In this document: positions 22,412-33,266 of the stretch, in pieces
How the letters are laid out: every line of letters begins with the position of its first letter
How positions within the stretch are numbered: position 1 is the first letter of the stretch
Assembly (NCBI RefSeq): GCF_905115235.1
Contig: NC_051852.1
Coordinates: 149,530,027-149,594,026 of the forward strand
Direction of reading: 5' to 3'
DNA from: Hermetia illucens
Lineage: Eukaryota; Arthropoda; Insecta; Diptera; Stratiomyidae
Length of the DNA stretch: 64,000 bases
The notes under the pieces: model-generated
What the model was told of the DNA's origin: nothing
Seen by the model: only the letters and a program-made list of their open reading frames with translations
The model's database searches: none
Translations under genes and position numbers: made by a program

Positions 22412-24730
22412 TTCAGCCTTTGTCCCGTCCACAAGCGGGGTCGGCTCGTCGTGATCGGTTTCGCCATTTGGCTCTATCTCGGGGCTTTTGAATCCTCATC
22501 CAGCATATCAAGCCACCGTTGTTTGGGCCGGCCTTTTGGTCGTTCACCATCGACTTCGATCTTCAGACCGATCTTGGCAAGTGAATTCTCGTTAGGGCGA
22601 ATTACGTGACCGTACCATCGAAAACGCCTCTCTCGCAACTTTTCCACGATCGGTGCAACCCCATAACGATTGCGGATATCCTCATTTCGAATGTGATCTA
22701 AACGTGTGTCGCTACTAGTCTAACGAAGCATCTTCGTCTCCATTATCGCAAGACGCCGTTCATTGTCTTTTATAGTTGGCCAACACTCAGAACCATACAG
22801 AGCGACAGGACGGACGACATTGCCTTAAATTTTAGATTTGACACATTCGTTGATACGTCGATCACAAAGAACACCAGTTTTGAAATACCACTTGATCCCG
22901 GCTGCGTTAATGCGTGAAGCAATTTCAATTCTCCAGTTTTCCATTGGCTGATAGCGTTGACCCGAGGTATTTAAATCGCTCAGTTCTGGGCAGATCACTG
23001 CCGCTGACAGTGATGGTGCTTGTATCATGGGGATCGGTCGTCAAAAATTCAGTTTTGTTTAGATTCAATCTGAGACCGTGTTTCATGAGGCGATCATTCC
23101 ATTTTTGAACAAGTTGCTCAAGATCATTTTTGCTACCAGATGCTAGGAAAACATCATTTGCATAAAGCAGTGTGTAGGGCGCTGGACGTTGGATATCCCG
23201 TGTGACGGTGTCCATAACAAGAACAAAGAGGAGTGGTGAGATGGAGAGTGGTGATGAACACCAACAGATACACGAAGCGCTTTTGATACACCCGCCATAC
23301 TTCGAACTTTACTTTTTGGATCGTGGTAGAAGAATTGAACCCAGCGCGCGAGTTCTTCTGGCGCTAAGTGTTGTGGTTAAGCATACCAGATGAGTTCGTG
23401 TGGCACACGGTCAAAGGCTTTCTCTAGATCCAGAAATGCAATATAAAGAAGGCGATGCTTCTCACGGTGTTTCTCCATGAGTAACTGCGCAGCGTGTATT
23501 GCGTCAGTAGCTCCGCAGTTTTTGACAAATCCGACTTGATTCACGATTATTTCAACGATTTCGCGAATACGGTTGTCAAGAATGCGTTCAAAAATCTTCA
23601 TGGTATGGGAAAGTAACCGGATCGGACGGTAATTTGAACATTCTGCTGGACTACCTTTCTTTTTCCATATTGGAACTGTAGTACTTTCTTGCCGGGCAGA
23701 TGGTGTTTTTCCTTCCTAAATAACCCGATTAAAGAATTCACTGAGCCACAGTGTTGGGTCCCAGTTCTTCGCTTTCCAGAGCTCAGATTCGATCTCGTTA
23801 GGTCCTGTAGCTTTCCCCAATTTCATTCGTTTTATTGCCTCCTCGACTTCAGTTGCGCTGACAAATGGAACTGCTCAAAATGTCGACAATGATTGTGGAG
23901 GATGAGCAAATTCTTCAGTTGAAATCTGCTCGAAGTATTCTCGACAGGCCAGTGCGTTCCTTACGCTGTTTTATCGGTGTCTTAATTCGCAGGACGGCAA
24001 TCAACGATCGATGTCGAGGTGCGATGATCTCATAAGGAACGGCTTTGCAATCAGTGACGGTAGTAAAATTTCGGGGTCGATTTGCGTTTCACTATTCCCA
24101 TTATAAAATGTAGGAAGATGAGACAATCGTTTAATGAACCATGTATTTATAAGTACAAGGTCATGGGTGTCCGCAAAATTTTTTATACGCTCGCCATCCT
24201 CATTGCGTGCTCCGAACCCCTTTCCCCCATGGCACCGTCTGCCTTTTCACCCACATGACCATTGATATAGTCGTCAGCAAGCACGTGACGGGTCTTTTCG
24301 TCGAGAAGTCGCCAGAAGGCATCTTTCTCGGCATCAGGTCGACCTGTGAGCAGTGCGATTAGCTGACATAATGGAGAGCTTCATCAACCAATCATCAAAT
24401 CGTTCCACTTCTTTAATGGCATCACGAAAACCTTTGAGATGACAATGCCAATATCGTATTGAGTGTGTGGGCTACCAAAATAAAGAAGTTTATAGCAACT
24501 TTTACCGTGTTCGCGTTCAATGTGGCAGCTTTTGGCACCAGACCATCAGGTTTATTGCAGAGCGCAGATATCAATGCACCTTTTCCGGAGGACTCTTGCG
24601 AGTATCTTGGTCTTTCCAGTTAGGGTGCCGACATTTAGCATGTAGACAAGCCTTGTGGATATTTGCAACAACTGCGCATATTTTTAGGTACTGGAAGACG
24701 TAACCAATATGAATCAGCCTGCCTTTTCGC
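22412..24730 (-). mobile_element. RTE-type LINE family A, longest copy, decayed
   Basis: Read on the minus strand, the order is: endonuclease start (LNVGTLTGK near 24640), linker, RT, C-terminus and 3' end near 22.41 kb. RT pieces are clear. At 23377-23601 there is KIFERILDNRIREIVEIIVN, then QVGFVKNCGATDAIH, then AFLDLEKAFDRVPHELIWYA with catalytic D. At 22925-23215 there is TLLYANDVFLASG (an A-N-D variant of the YADD box), then LNLNKTEFLTT and FKYLGSTLSANG. These phrases are typical of the RTE clade. Several frames and internal losses make it dead. It lies tail to tail with e(y)2, its 3' end about 60 bp past that gene's poly(A) signal. Other copies are at 0.82-1.78 and 59.55-60.41 kb. Confidence 0.85.
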
Positions 24731-24839
24731 TCTGAATATAATTCAATTTCGCCATTCCCCAAATTGCAAGTATTTCGTGCACATTTGCGAATTTTTTTTA
24801 GTTTGCACAGAAACCTAAAAAAATATTAACCACACACAA

Positions 24840-25775
24840 TAGACGCTCCTCGCTGGAGAGCCGGGGAAGCGATCTGGTCGCTTAATTGCCAGGCAATTCA
24901 TTTTGAGCGCGTGCTGAGGGGTCCAAGGAAAATGTACTTTGAGCCAATGGGCAGGTACATTAGCAAATTCCAAGCGGAAATATACGCCATACACAGATGT
25001 GCCTTCTTTAATCTCCAAATGAACTACAGGAGGCAGAACAATGCTATTCTCACCGATAGCCAAGCAGCGATCAACGCACTTAGGTCCAACCAGGTGAACT
25101 CTAAAACTTGTATGGCAATGCCTTTAGATACTGAATACATTCGGCTCGTCCAACAAGGTTTGGATACTTTGGGTTCCAGGCCATGCTGAGTTGGAAGGCA
25201 ACAAGGCAGCGGAAGAACTAGCCAAGAAGGGAGCAGGGACGATTTTGCACGGGCCAGAACCCTTCTATGGAATTGAAAGCGGCTTCATAGCTATGACACT
25301 AAGAAATGAAGAGGAACGGTTGAGGGAAGTATACTGGGCGGGCCTTCTTGGGATGGAGCAGCCCAGGGTGCTTATTGGGGGATACGAACCCATGCGCACA
25401 AAGGATTGCTTAAACCTCACCAAAAATAACCTCCGAATCATAGTGAGAATTTTCACTGGTCATTGTCAGCTGAACTATCACTTAGGGAAGCTAGGGATAT
25501 CTACGGACACTGCCTGCAGGTTTTGTGCGGAGTGTGACGAAACCTCTATACACGTCCTGAGACAGTATCCGGCACTTGTGCAAAGTAGATCGAGGCATCT
25601 GGGAGAACACTTAATACCAGATACAAAATTGAAAAATCTGGAAATAAGGAACATACTAAAATTCCTGAGATTGCTTGAGATACTATGATCAATATTACCA
25701 GTAAAAAGGGGCAAAATAGTTCTTTCAGAACGTGGTGCGACTTTCCCTTAACAGAATAATAATAATAATAATAAC
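24840..25775 (+). mobile_element. LINE 3' portion: RNase H and C-terminal zinc-knuckle region
   Basis: RNase H motifs run from about 24960: AEIYAIHRCAFFNLQMNYRR, then AILTDSQAAINALRSNQ (catalytic D in TDSQAA), then near 25170-25230 VPGHAELEGNKAAEELAKKG. A 165-codon frame (25191-25688) follows with the C-terminal 'C-R-F-C-x5-E-T-S-x-H-V-L' cluster (CRFCAECDETSIHVL), found downstream of RNase H in many I/Jockey/LOA-type LINEs. The element ends in an (AAT)n tail near 25757-25773, as several LINE families do. RT and endonuclease are missing, so this is a 5'-truncated insertion. The RNase H start is frameshifted relative to the long frame. Confidence 0.75.
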
Positions 25776-25789
25776 ATCTTAGACGAAGT

Positions 25790-26960
25790 ACCTACCTCGG
25801 GAACTCAAGGAATTGCCAGTTTACCGTGCATTGCCTTCGACTTCCATTCATCGATTCGCTCTTGGTCCGACTTCACCCCACTCTGAGGGTTGAAAGATCG
25901 ATCCTTCAAGTCAAGTGGAGTCAGCCCACAGTTTGCTTTACAGACAGCCCCAAGGGACTCGCCTGCTCTAAAAATGTAGTTGTGCCGCCACGTCAACCAC
26001 GCCCCTACCTCTGATGTCACGAGACAGTTTCGTCCGTACCACTGCAGAGTTTGGATGATGCATGCGGAATTTGGACATAATTGTCCGTATCCGCCGCTGG
26101 ACGTTTTCTAGATCGGTTTTTGTCTACGGCGATATTCCGACTGCATAAGCCAGTGAAGGGATAGCGAATACATTCAATGCGCTTATTTTATTCTTTCCCG
26201 AGAAATGCGGTTTCAGCACCAACTTCATACGTGGCGGAAATTCGGACAACAGAGCATCCTTCAGATCACCAACTCGAGCATGCTTTCCTTGCAGAATTCC
26301 TAGGTACTTTTAGAAGTCTGTCTCGGTCATAGCTACGATGTGGAGGTCACCAATGCTATATCCTGCGGATGGCTTGGAGTCGACACTTATCTAATCGAAA
26401 CTCCATCCGAATATCATTCTAATTCTAAGATGTTAGTCCCAGCATACAGCTTGATGTCATCTAAGTACATCAAGGGTGTCAGTTCACACTTAGCACGTAG
26501 GCCATGCTTTATTGCAAAACCATACCCTCTAACTTCATTCAGTAGCCATGAAAGCAGGTTCAGTGCCATACAAAACCAAAGGGGACTCAATGAGTCCTCC
26601 TGGAAGATGCCCCTCCATTTACGGATGGGCTCTGAGGTATTAGCACCCTCAGATGTACGCACTGATAAGATGACATGCCACCTTCCATGACTGTCGCCAA
26701 AAACTTTATTAGTTTCGGATCAATGAGATACAGATTTAGGATATCGATTATCCAGGTATGCGGAACGCTATCAAAAGCCTTGGCATAATCGATATAGCAA
26801 CTAAAGAGGTTTCTAGTTCTAGAGGTTCTAGTTTCTTGTCTTACAACTACCGAGTCGATAATGAGTTGCTCTTTGCAACCCCTTGTCCCAACTCGGCAGC
26901 TCTTCTGCTCCTCGGACAGAATGCTGTTGGTCTTATTATATAACATTATTATTATTATTA
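25790..26960 (-). mobile_element. R2/R4-like LINE, RT portion, decayed
   Basis: On the minus strand, ILSEEQKSCRVGTRGCKEQL, then CYIDYAKAFDSVPHTWI and LIKFLATVMEGG (26690-26940), form the RT start and catalytic A motif. KWRGIFQEDSLSPLWFCMAL, then ELTPLMYLDDIKLYA (26414-26662), supply the 'G-x-FQGDSLSPL' and 'YLDD' type motifs, with E for G before D. A distal piece reads RIDEWKSKAMHGKLAIP at 25805-25880. The 'E-Q-K-x-C-R-x-G-S-R-G-C-K' phrase is typical of an invertebrate LINE group usually annotated as R2-like. Exact clade is uncertain. Frames shift and the copy is dead. It abuts the (AAT)n tail of the preceding LINE. Confidence 0.65.
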
Positions 26961-27114
26961 TACAACAAAACCTGATCACAAGAGCTTTTGACGGAGACAC
27001 AAGAAAATTTGTACTCGATTACGGCGGCATGGGACAGATCTTGCAATTCCAGTGTACACAGACTAGACAAGGTAATATCATCCGAACATCATGTTTGCCA
27101 TTATTTAATTTGGC
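26940..27114. other. Short (ATT)n run and spacer
   Basis: A simple (ATT)n run lies at about 26947-26962. It may be the remains of a LINE tail at an element junction. The rest of the spacer shows nothing recognisable. Confidence 0.4.
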
Positions 27115-28262
27115 TTGGGTTGTGATTATCAAGTAGTCCGTTTCGGTTTGAAAATCGTTGTGGTTTTAAGTTCTTTATTAATATTGTTTGAGGCAAATCT
27201 TTGTGAAAAATTGAAAATGTTGGGGTGCGCGATAAATGGTTGTTATAGTTATCAAGGCAAAAGAGGAAGCACCTTGAGATTCTTTCGTTTTCGTGTGTGT
27301 TCAGAACATTTTGTGCAAGGCGATTATAAGCTCCAAGATACACCTCCGGAGACTGTGGAAAACGAAAGGCGGTTACAGGACGACGCCGTTCCGAGTCAAT
27401 ATTTACTGTAGTAGGGTAATGGAGGCGACCGGCCAAAAGAGCAAAGCTCAGGAGATAAAACAGGTGTTATAAAGTGCTGTAACATCTTTTGAGAGGTAAG
27501 ATGTTATGCAATTTGAAGATGAAATTTAAATAATAGAAAAAGGATAAACGTTTTCATCCATGATGGAGGCATAATTCATCAGACGCTAACTCGCCTTCAT
27601 CTTGTGAGCAGTGTGAACTAAAATCAGTAGCTAAGTATTGCTTTTTGCTTATATTTATTGGTCGTGCCTCCTTTTTGAACGAAACCATCTATCCTTTTTT
27701 CTTTCATTGGATTCTTGCCCGTGAACGAAGGGTCCACCCCAAAAAAGTGGCACAACAAGTAACTGTGCACTTAATTAAATTAATGGTGGGCTTAGCGCAT
27801 CTCAAATAATTAAGTAAACCCAACTTTAATTTCTGATCATTGTATTAAAGGCAAGAAGAGATTGCAAGATTCAAAGCGAAGTAGAAAGCATTTCGCCCGT
27901 TCAATCGGCTCGACCAGACGCTGAGATTCAAACAGAGTAAGTTAACGTTAGGGTGGAAGTACGTTTGTTTCAATAACCTAAATAAAATGTTTAAAACAGG
28001 GTTGATCACGATTACAGCAAAGAATTGGAAATATAGGAGCTACAACGGAAAACAGGCACCTCAAAGCTCGCAATGAAAGATACTTAGACGTCTGCAAATA
28101 GCAGAACGTACTATTTCTTCACTCAAAGGTATTTTACGGAAGGGCAAATTCGGAAAATGGGAAATTCGACTAAAAAGATGCGTAGTGAGGATATCTCTCC
28201 TGCCATTTCTCTTTATTCTATTGGACCAGCAGCGGATTGCACATTATTGAAGGCAAGATAAA
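27115..28262 (+). pseudogene. P-element-type THAP transposase relic with introns
   Basis: Three exon-like blocks. First, 27216-27411: a THAP zinc-finger remnant with MLGCAINGC, VCSEHF and AVPSQY, the C-x(n)-C...C-x2-H and 'AVPxxF' marks of THAP domains. The spacing between the second and third ligands is only 18 residues, about half the usual, and the conserved Trp is absent, so the middle of the finger is deleted. Second, about 27850-27936: CKIQSEVESISPVQSARPDA ending at a GTAAGT donor. Third, from 28000 after a TTAAAACAG acceptor: VDHDYSKELEI, ELQRKTGTSKLAMKDT and YFTEGQIRKMGNSTKKM, then EDISPAISLYSIGPAA, the leucine-zipper and 'F-x-E-x-Q-I-R-K-M' segments of P-element/THAP9 transposases. 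At least two stops interrupt the third block. The intron phases agree (phase 2) across the 63-bp intron. It is a dead P-superfamily transposon or a dead THAP9-like host gene. The catalytic RNase H-like part is not seen. Confidence 0.65.
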
Positions 28263-28580
28263 GTACTTGATGGCAACGTCGACATTAAAAAGGCAAAAAC
28301 AACATTTCATAGCACTTTTCAATTGAAGAAATGAAAATAGGGGATTAAAAATTTGAGTTCGTAGAATTTTTTCCGACCGTTCAGCTGTGGATAAAATCTT
28401 TGGTTCCGTTTAAGTGAAAATAGGGGCAAATCTGTGATAAAAGAAGGGAACTTGATAGATCCTTCCTCAGATGAGGCGATGAAGTAGACCAGAATCCCAG
28501 GCAGTTGCTAGGGATATCAAATTGGTAAATTTCGGCGCAAAACTTTAATCAGTCTCTGATTAACCCAGGCCTAGACAAAA
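28235..28580 (+). mobile_element. Old RTE-B LINE 3' fragment
   Basis: Diverged match to RTE-B: 'GGCAAGATAAAGTACTTGATGG' and neighbours parallel the block at 63345-63375. Near 28500-28570 a decayed version of the 3' end appears ('AGGGATATCAAATTGG', then 'GGCGCAAAAC', then 'CAGGCCTAGAC'). It is more diverged than the RTE-B copies at 30.4, 51.2 and 63.1 kb, so it is older. Confidence 0.6.
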
Positions 28581-29180
28581 CTTCGAAAAAAAGCTAATGA
28601 AAGGGCTGTAAAGAATGTTGAAAAAGACATCCTGCAGAAAACTACAACATTTCGAACATATCCCAAAATCGGATGAGGATTTTGCAAGAAAACAATTTGT
28701 AGATTCGTAATTAATAATTCAAAAGAAGCCAAAAGTCCAAATCTAGGTCTTAATCAGTTTTGGCCACCTTTTAAGGGGATTTGTAATTTGCTTTTAGGAT
28801 TTTTTTTCTTTGCATTATAGAACCACCTCCGTATATTACGATCACAATGCTTTTCACATTCCGAGGACTTCCAGGTGTTGGTTTCCAACCCATCTTATCA
28901 TTCAGTGAGTGTCTGAGAACACTGACACCCTACGTACTTTATATGGCTTGTCCACTGGAATTTACGAACCTTACCGTGATAGAGGATCGTCCGTAATTTG
29001 AATTAAATCAGCGAAAATTACTTGGCAAATATGGGAACGAGAAACTGAAAATTATTTGTTAAGAATTTAAATATTGCTCAATATAGAACGCCATCTATTA
29101 GTTTCCAGTTACTTTTCCCTGTCACTATCGAAACCAACTTCAGCTCAAGTAAACTGTCAAAGTCAAAACAATCCCAACTC
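28581..29180. other. Intergenic DNA upstream of RpL27
   Basis: AT-rich and without recognised coding or repeat content. The last part would contain the RpL27 proximal promoter. No TATA box is evident, as usual for ribosomal protein genes. Confidence 0.4.
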
Positions 29181-29183
29181 GAG

Positions 29184-29193
29184 TTCTTTTTCC
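29184..29193 (+). promoter_or_regulatory. TCT initiator / 5'-TOP of RpL27
   Basis: TTCTTTTTCC fits the polypyrimidine TCT initiator (YYC+1TTTYY) of insect ribosomal protein genes and the 5'-TOP tract that controls their translation. Transcription would start at the C at 29186. The non-coding first exon then runs to the donor at 29211 (CCA|GTAAGT), and the 489-bp 5'-UTR intron ends at 29699. Confidence 0.6.
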
Positions 29194-29707
29194 GGTCAGC
29201 CATAAGACCAGTAAGTGGTGACATTTACCTTACTTTGTTTATTATCGTTCATCGGCCGATTTCATGCGAATTTTTACTAAAATGAATGCGGAAAACAAGA
29301 TGTAATGCTCCGGCGGATCGCAGGCTGTGTATATTTCGCACCGTTCCAAGGAAATTCCCATTGAAAATTCAAATGAAAGTTTGATGTTGACGAAAGAATC
29401 TCACCAGTAATAGCGAAGTGTCAAGTTCTGTGCAGTGCGTGCGGACGCTGTTTTTCCAATTTTCACTTGGCTCCTGGATATATTCCTTACTCAGTTTATT
29501 ACATTTTATGCAGCTTCGAAATGCTTATATACTCTAGGGAGTGCCTGTGTGAATTGTGCGAAATAATCAGCTCGGAACCATGGAGAAGCTAACCTCGAAA
29601 TATGTCGGCCTCGATACATTTTGTTTATCGCATGTCCAACTGAAATATTCTATGAAAACTGATATATAAATACTAACTGTCGATACCTTTCTATTTCAGA
29701 TACCAAA

Positions 29708-30115
29708 ATGAGGAAGATTATGAAAACTGGGAAAGTCGTAATCGTCCTAGCGGGACGTTACGCAGGACGTAAGGCAATCATCGTCAAAACCTTCGACGAT
29801 GGCACATCTGAGAAGCAATTTGGACATGCCCTCATCGCTGGAATCGATCGGTACCCGCGCAAGGTGACCAAGAGCATGGGCAAAGCCAAGCTAAAGAAGA
29901 AGTCCAAGATCAAGCCTTTCATGAAGCTTCTCAACTACAATCACTTGATGCCAACACGTTACACAGTTCAAGATATTCAATTCGAGAAAGTGACAGTCAA
30001 GGACTTGAAGGATCCAATCAAGAGGAAAACACATCGTTTCCAGACCCGCGTGAAGTTCGAGGAAAGGTATAAGGCTGGCAAGAATAAATGGTTCTTCCAG
30101 AAGTTGCGTTTCTAA
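29708..30115 (+). CDS. RpL27: 60S ribosomal protein L27 (eL27)
   Basis: One uninterrupted coding exon of 135 codons, the exact usual length of animal eL27. It starts [20 protein letters not shown] (KOW-type fold, residues about 8-28) and has [16 protein letters not shown], then [11 protein letters not shown], the very conserved [20 protein letters not shown] and the terminal [11 protein letters not shown]. eL27 is a structural protein of the large cytoplasmic ribosomal subunit. The ATG lies 8 bases after a CAG acceptor (29697-29699), so the coding sequence follows a 5'-UTR intron, a layout common in insect ribosomal protein genes. An AATAAA at 30187-30192 follows the stop. The gene looks intact. 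It sits between transposon-rich blocks, with RTE-B debris about 200 bp downstream. Confidence 0.98.
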   Translation: MRKIMKTGKVVIVLAGRYAGRKAIIVKTFDDGTSEKQFGHALIAGIDRYPRKVTKSMGKAKLKKKSKIKPFMKLLNYNHLMPTRYTVQDIQFEKVTVKDLKDPIKRKTHRFQTRVKFEERYKAGKNKWFFQKLRF

Positions 30116-30186
30116 GCGGGAGAGCACACGACAGAAAGATCATTTTTAAGGATCCGATATGTTAAAAATCGAACACTAAGGAAAGT

Positions 30187-30192
30187 AATAAA
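30187..30192 (+). terminator. Poly(A) signal of RpL27
   Basis: AATAAA about 72 bases downstream of the RpL27 stop codon. Confidence 0.6.
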
Positions 30193-30389
30193 TAACGTAA
30201 AAATCATTTGGCAAGTGTTTTCTTGATTTCGCGATTGTGGTGGAAAACATTCGGTGTTGTTAGTGGAGAAGTAGTTGGTGGTTTATTGAGTCTCGGTTTA
30301 TCCTAGGAGGAGAAACTATGACATCAAAAGAAAAAACCATTTGTAGACAATATACACATCCTCACTTCCTATATATAATTCGCATAGTC

Positions 30390-30885
30390 TGAAACGCGAA
30401 TGTGGTATTCATTGGTGGCAAAGACGCTTGTTATTGTACAGATGCTGTTCCGCCCAAAACGTCTCAGGGTCAAGCTCTTACTGTACAAGACAATGATCTT
30501 GCCAGTCCTTACGTATTCCTCTGAGACTTGGGTTCTTAGCAAGAAGAATTGCGAACTCTTGGCCGCGTTCGAGAGAAGAATTTTTGGCCCCTTACATCTA
30601 TGACCGATATCATGACCGTCTGGTTGGCGGGTCACAATCCGTATGGATGAGGATGATCCGGCCCGGAAAGTCTATAAGGGCAGTATCTATGGTAGAAAAA
30701 GAAGACGAGGCAGACCCTGCCTGAGATGGAACGATGGCGTAGGTCAGGATACCAGACAGCTTTTAGGGATATCGAATTGGAGGACCTCGGCACAAAACCG
30801 GGATGTCTGGAGTTCCCTATTAAGGCAGGCCTAGACCGGATACCGGTTGTTGGGCCATTGATGATGATGATAAAAAACAGCTCAA
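30390..30885 (+). mobile_element. RTE-B LINE, 3'-end insertion
   Basis: 5'-truncated copy. The frame 30400-30603 reads MILPVLTYSSETWVLSKKN, then CELLAAFERRI. 30643-30834 reads RKVYKGSIYGRKRRRGRPCL, then RWNDGVGQD and RDVWSSLLRQA. The terminus is TTGTTGGGCCATTGATGATG. Very close to the copies at 16.8, 51.2-53.8 and 63.1 kb, so a fairly recent insertion, with one frame change between the two parts. Confidence 0.8.
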
Positions 30886-31124
30886 TATTTTTCAATGATA
30901 TAACATTTATTCAAAAGGCTGATTTATGACATTTATTTACGAAAAATAATTTCGGTCAAATGACCACCAAAGCTGATTTGGCGATGGCCTATCCGGTCCA
31001 CCCAGTTTTTGAGTACATTTTCCATTGTTTCGAAGTTAGCAATAGCAGCTTGATATACACCGCTCCCAAAAGATAATAGTCAAATCTGCATCAAACAGTG
31101 ACTCTTGGGTATACGAGGTTAGAC
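30886..31124. other. Unassigned spacer
   Basis: No feature recognised between the RTE-B end and the mariner end. Confidence 0.35.
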
Positions 31125-31845
31125 AATTAAGTAATGAGACTGATTCCATAAAACCCTTTTTTTAAATTATTCTACAACTCTGCCGTCCCCTTCAAAGTAA
31201 ACCGCTTGGGCAACTATACATCGATTCCAGCGCGTTTTCCCCTCTTCGTAACATTTCTGGAACTCTTCGACTGGGATGTCTGCGAGTACCCACGTCACGG
31301 CCGCTTGGATGTCCGTAATTGACCCAAAATGGGTTCCTTTGACCACCGATTTTGTTCTAGTGACAGGGTGACATATCAGCCGAACATGGCTGCTGTTGCA
31401 ACACGGCGATCCCTTTAGAGGCTAAATATCGGGGCGCCTTGTCGTGATAAAGGATCCAGTTACGAGCGATGTCTAGGCACACTCTGTTTACTCGGTTTTG
31501 CAATCTTTCGAGTAATTGGCGATAGTAGAATTGATTTACGGTTTGCCCCGGTGGAACAAAAATTTTTTGTGGACGATTCCACGGCTATCAAAAGAGGTAA
31601 TAATCATCGTTTTCAACTTCGACTTGTCCATGCGAGCCTTTTTTTCGGGCGGGGGGTGTGCGGAGACAACCATTGTGAGGTTTGGTTTCCGGGTCGTATT
31701 GGAAAAACCAGCTTTCATCGCCTATAATAACTCGATCAAGCAGCGTGGGATCGTTTTCCACTTGTTCCAAACAGCCTTCTGTGATGGTCATTCGATGCTG
31801 CTTTTGCTTCTCAGAAAGGTTCTTTGGGACCATAAAAAGGGTAGA
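31125..31845 (-). mobile_element. Mariner-type DNA transposon, 5'-truncated
   Basis: On the minus strand the transposase reads VPKNLSEKQKQHRMTITEGC, then VIIGDESWFFQYDPETKPHN (the 'TGDESW' first catalytic Asp with I for T before GD), then KARMDKSKLKTMIITSFDSR. Further on near 31440-31480 it has ARNWILYHDKAPRYL (second Asp, 'HDNAPAH' region) and LQQQPCSADMSPC, the degraded third catalytic region. The C-terminus near 31190-31310 reads VTWVLADIPVEEFQKCYEEG and RWNRCIVAQAVYFEGDG. An end sequence, GTTAGACAATTAAGTAATGA, near 31126 is mariner-like. The N-terminal HTH half is missing where the Penelope-like element begins. Frames shift, so it is dead. Confidence 0.85.
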
Positions 31846-32522
31846 AAAGGCGCTCAATGAAATTAGGAAAACACTAGGAAACATTGCAGACTTGAGGATG
31901 CCAAACCCGTCTTTAATGAAAATGAGGATTCAGCCGAAAATCTATAAGCAAGGTAATGAGACACGAGAAATCATAGCGGACACCAACTCTCCAAACTATA
32001 AAAGTGCAAAAACAGGATGGAGCTAGGGGAGAAACTTGTTGCACACAAATACCTGGAGGAAAACGGCTGTCTGGTATCATTCGATGTAAAAGCCTTATAT
32101 CCGAGCATATCAAAAAAACACACCATTTGGAAACTCGAGGATTGGCTAACGGAACAATAAATGAAATTTTATGAGAGGAAAAAGGCAAAAGTGTACGCAA
32201 AACTAGCAGCTCTCTGCATGAATGAGAACTACTTCATCTGCAGAGACCAATTTTACAAAACCACCTCAGGAACTGCAATGTATTCCCCGTTATCTCCCTT
32301 GATAAGCGAAATCTTCATGAAAAGCATAGAAGAAGAAATTGAAAAACGGGGCATCATGCCAAAATTTTGGGTACGTTACGTAGACGACATATTGATTATA
32401 ATACCAAACGAAGACATCGAGAAAACACTGGAAGCAATAAACAACATACACCGCAACATAACTTTCACAATGGAAAAGAAAGATGACAAACGGCTAGCGT
32501 TTTTGGACCTAGCAATAATAAG

Positions 32523-32815
32523 GAAGTGTCCGGATAGCTGAGTGGTTAGAGCACAAGTCTGTCGTACGGAAGGTTGCGGTTCAAATCTCACTGGTGGCAG
32601 TCGGATTTCGCATCGTGATTTGACGTCGGATACCAGTCGACTCAGCTGTGAATGAGTACCTGTGTCAAAGCAGGGTAATAATCTCGGGCGGACGCAATGC
32701 TGACCACATTGCCTCCTACAGTATACTGTAGTGTACCGTTACAGTCTTGAATAAAGTGCTCTAACACACTTCAAGGCCCTGATCCAATATGGATTGCTGC
32801 GCCAACGATTGTTAT
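32523..32815 (+). repeat. tRNA-derived SINE (family 1), with 9-bp target duplication
   Basis: A 293-bp element flanked by perfect AATAATAAG direct repeats (32514-32522 and 32816-32824). Its head has RNA polymerase III promoter boxes like a tRNA gene: A box TAGCTGAGTGGTTA (about 32532-32545) and B box GGTTCAAATCTC (about 32579-32590). The rest is a unique body. The last ~40 bp (GGCCCTGATCCAATATGGAT and onward) resemble the 3' end of the RTE-B LINE. Clean borders and target duplication show a proper, relatively young insertion into the Penelope-like element. It is not a functional tRNA gene, since the acceptor stem and CCA-proximal part do not pair. Confidence 0.8.
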
Positions 32816-33266
32816 AATAATAAGAAACAACAATAAACTCGAGTTTGACATATTCTGAAAGAAAACTCATACAGCGTACCATGCCAAGGACATCGAAACA
32901 TACATATGAGCAGAAAATGGCGGCTTACTGCAGCATAATACATCGGTTGCTAGTGACACCATTGACGGAAGAGCGCTTCAAAAAGGAAATAACTTACATA
33001 AAAGACAGCGGTGAAAAATGGATATAGTACGGAGGAAATAGACAGAATATTACATAAAAAACATAGTAAAATAAATAGGGACCAACTCACAACATTCTAC
33101 AAACAGCAAAAGAGGGATTTTGCACCTATCAGAGCGCGCATTACATTTTCATCGTTAATGAGCAAAATAAGAAATACGCTTTCAAAACACAACATCGAAA
33201 TAGTAAGTACAAGCGCTAACAGACAACTGAGGACTAAGCTAGGTTCAACCAAAGACAAATTGAAAC

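Noticed and set aside
25757-25773. (AAT)n as an independent microsatellite locus
   Set aside because: It directly follows a LINE C-terminal frame and is best read as that element's tail.
32527-32600. Possible tRNA gene (A and B boxes)
   Set aside because: No acceptor stem pairing. It continues into a 293-bp SINE body with a target-site duplication.
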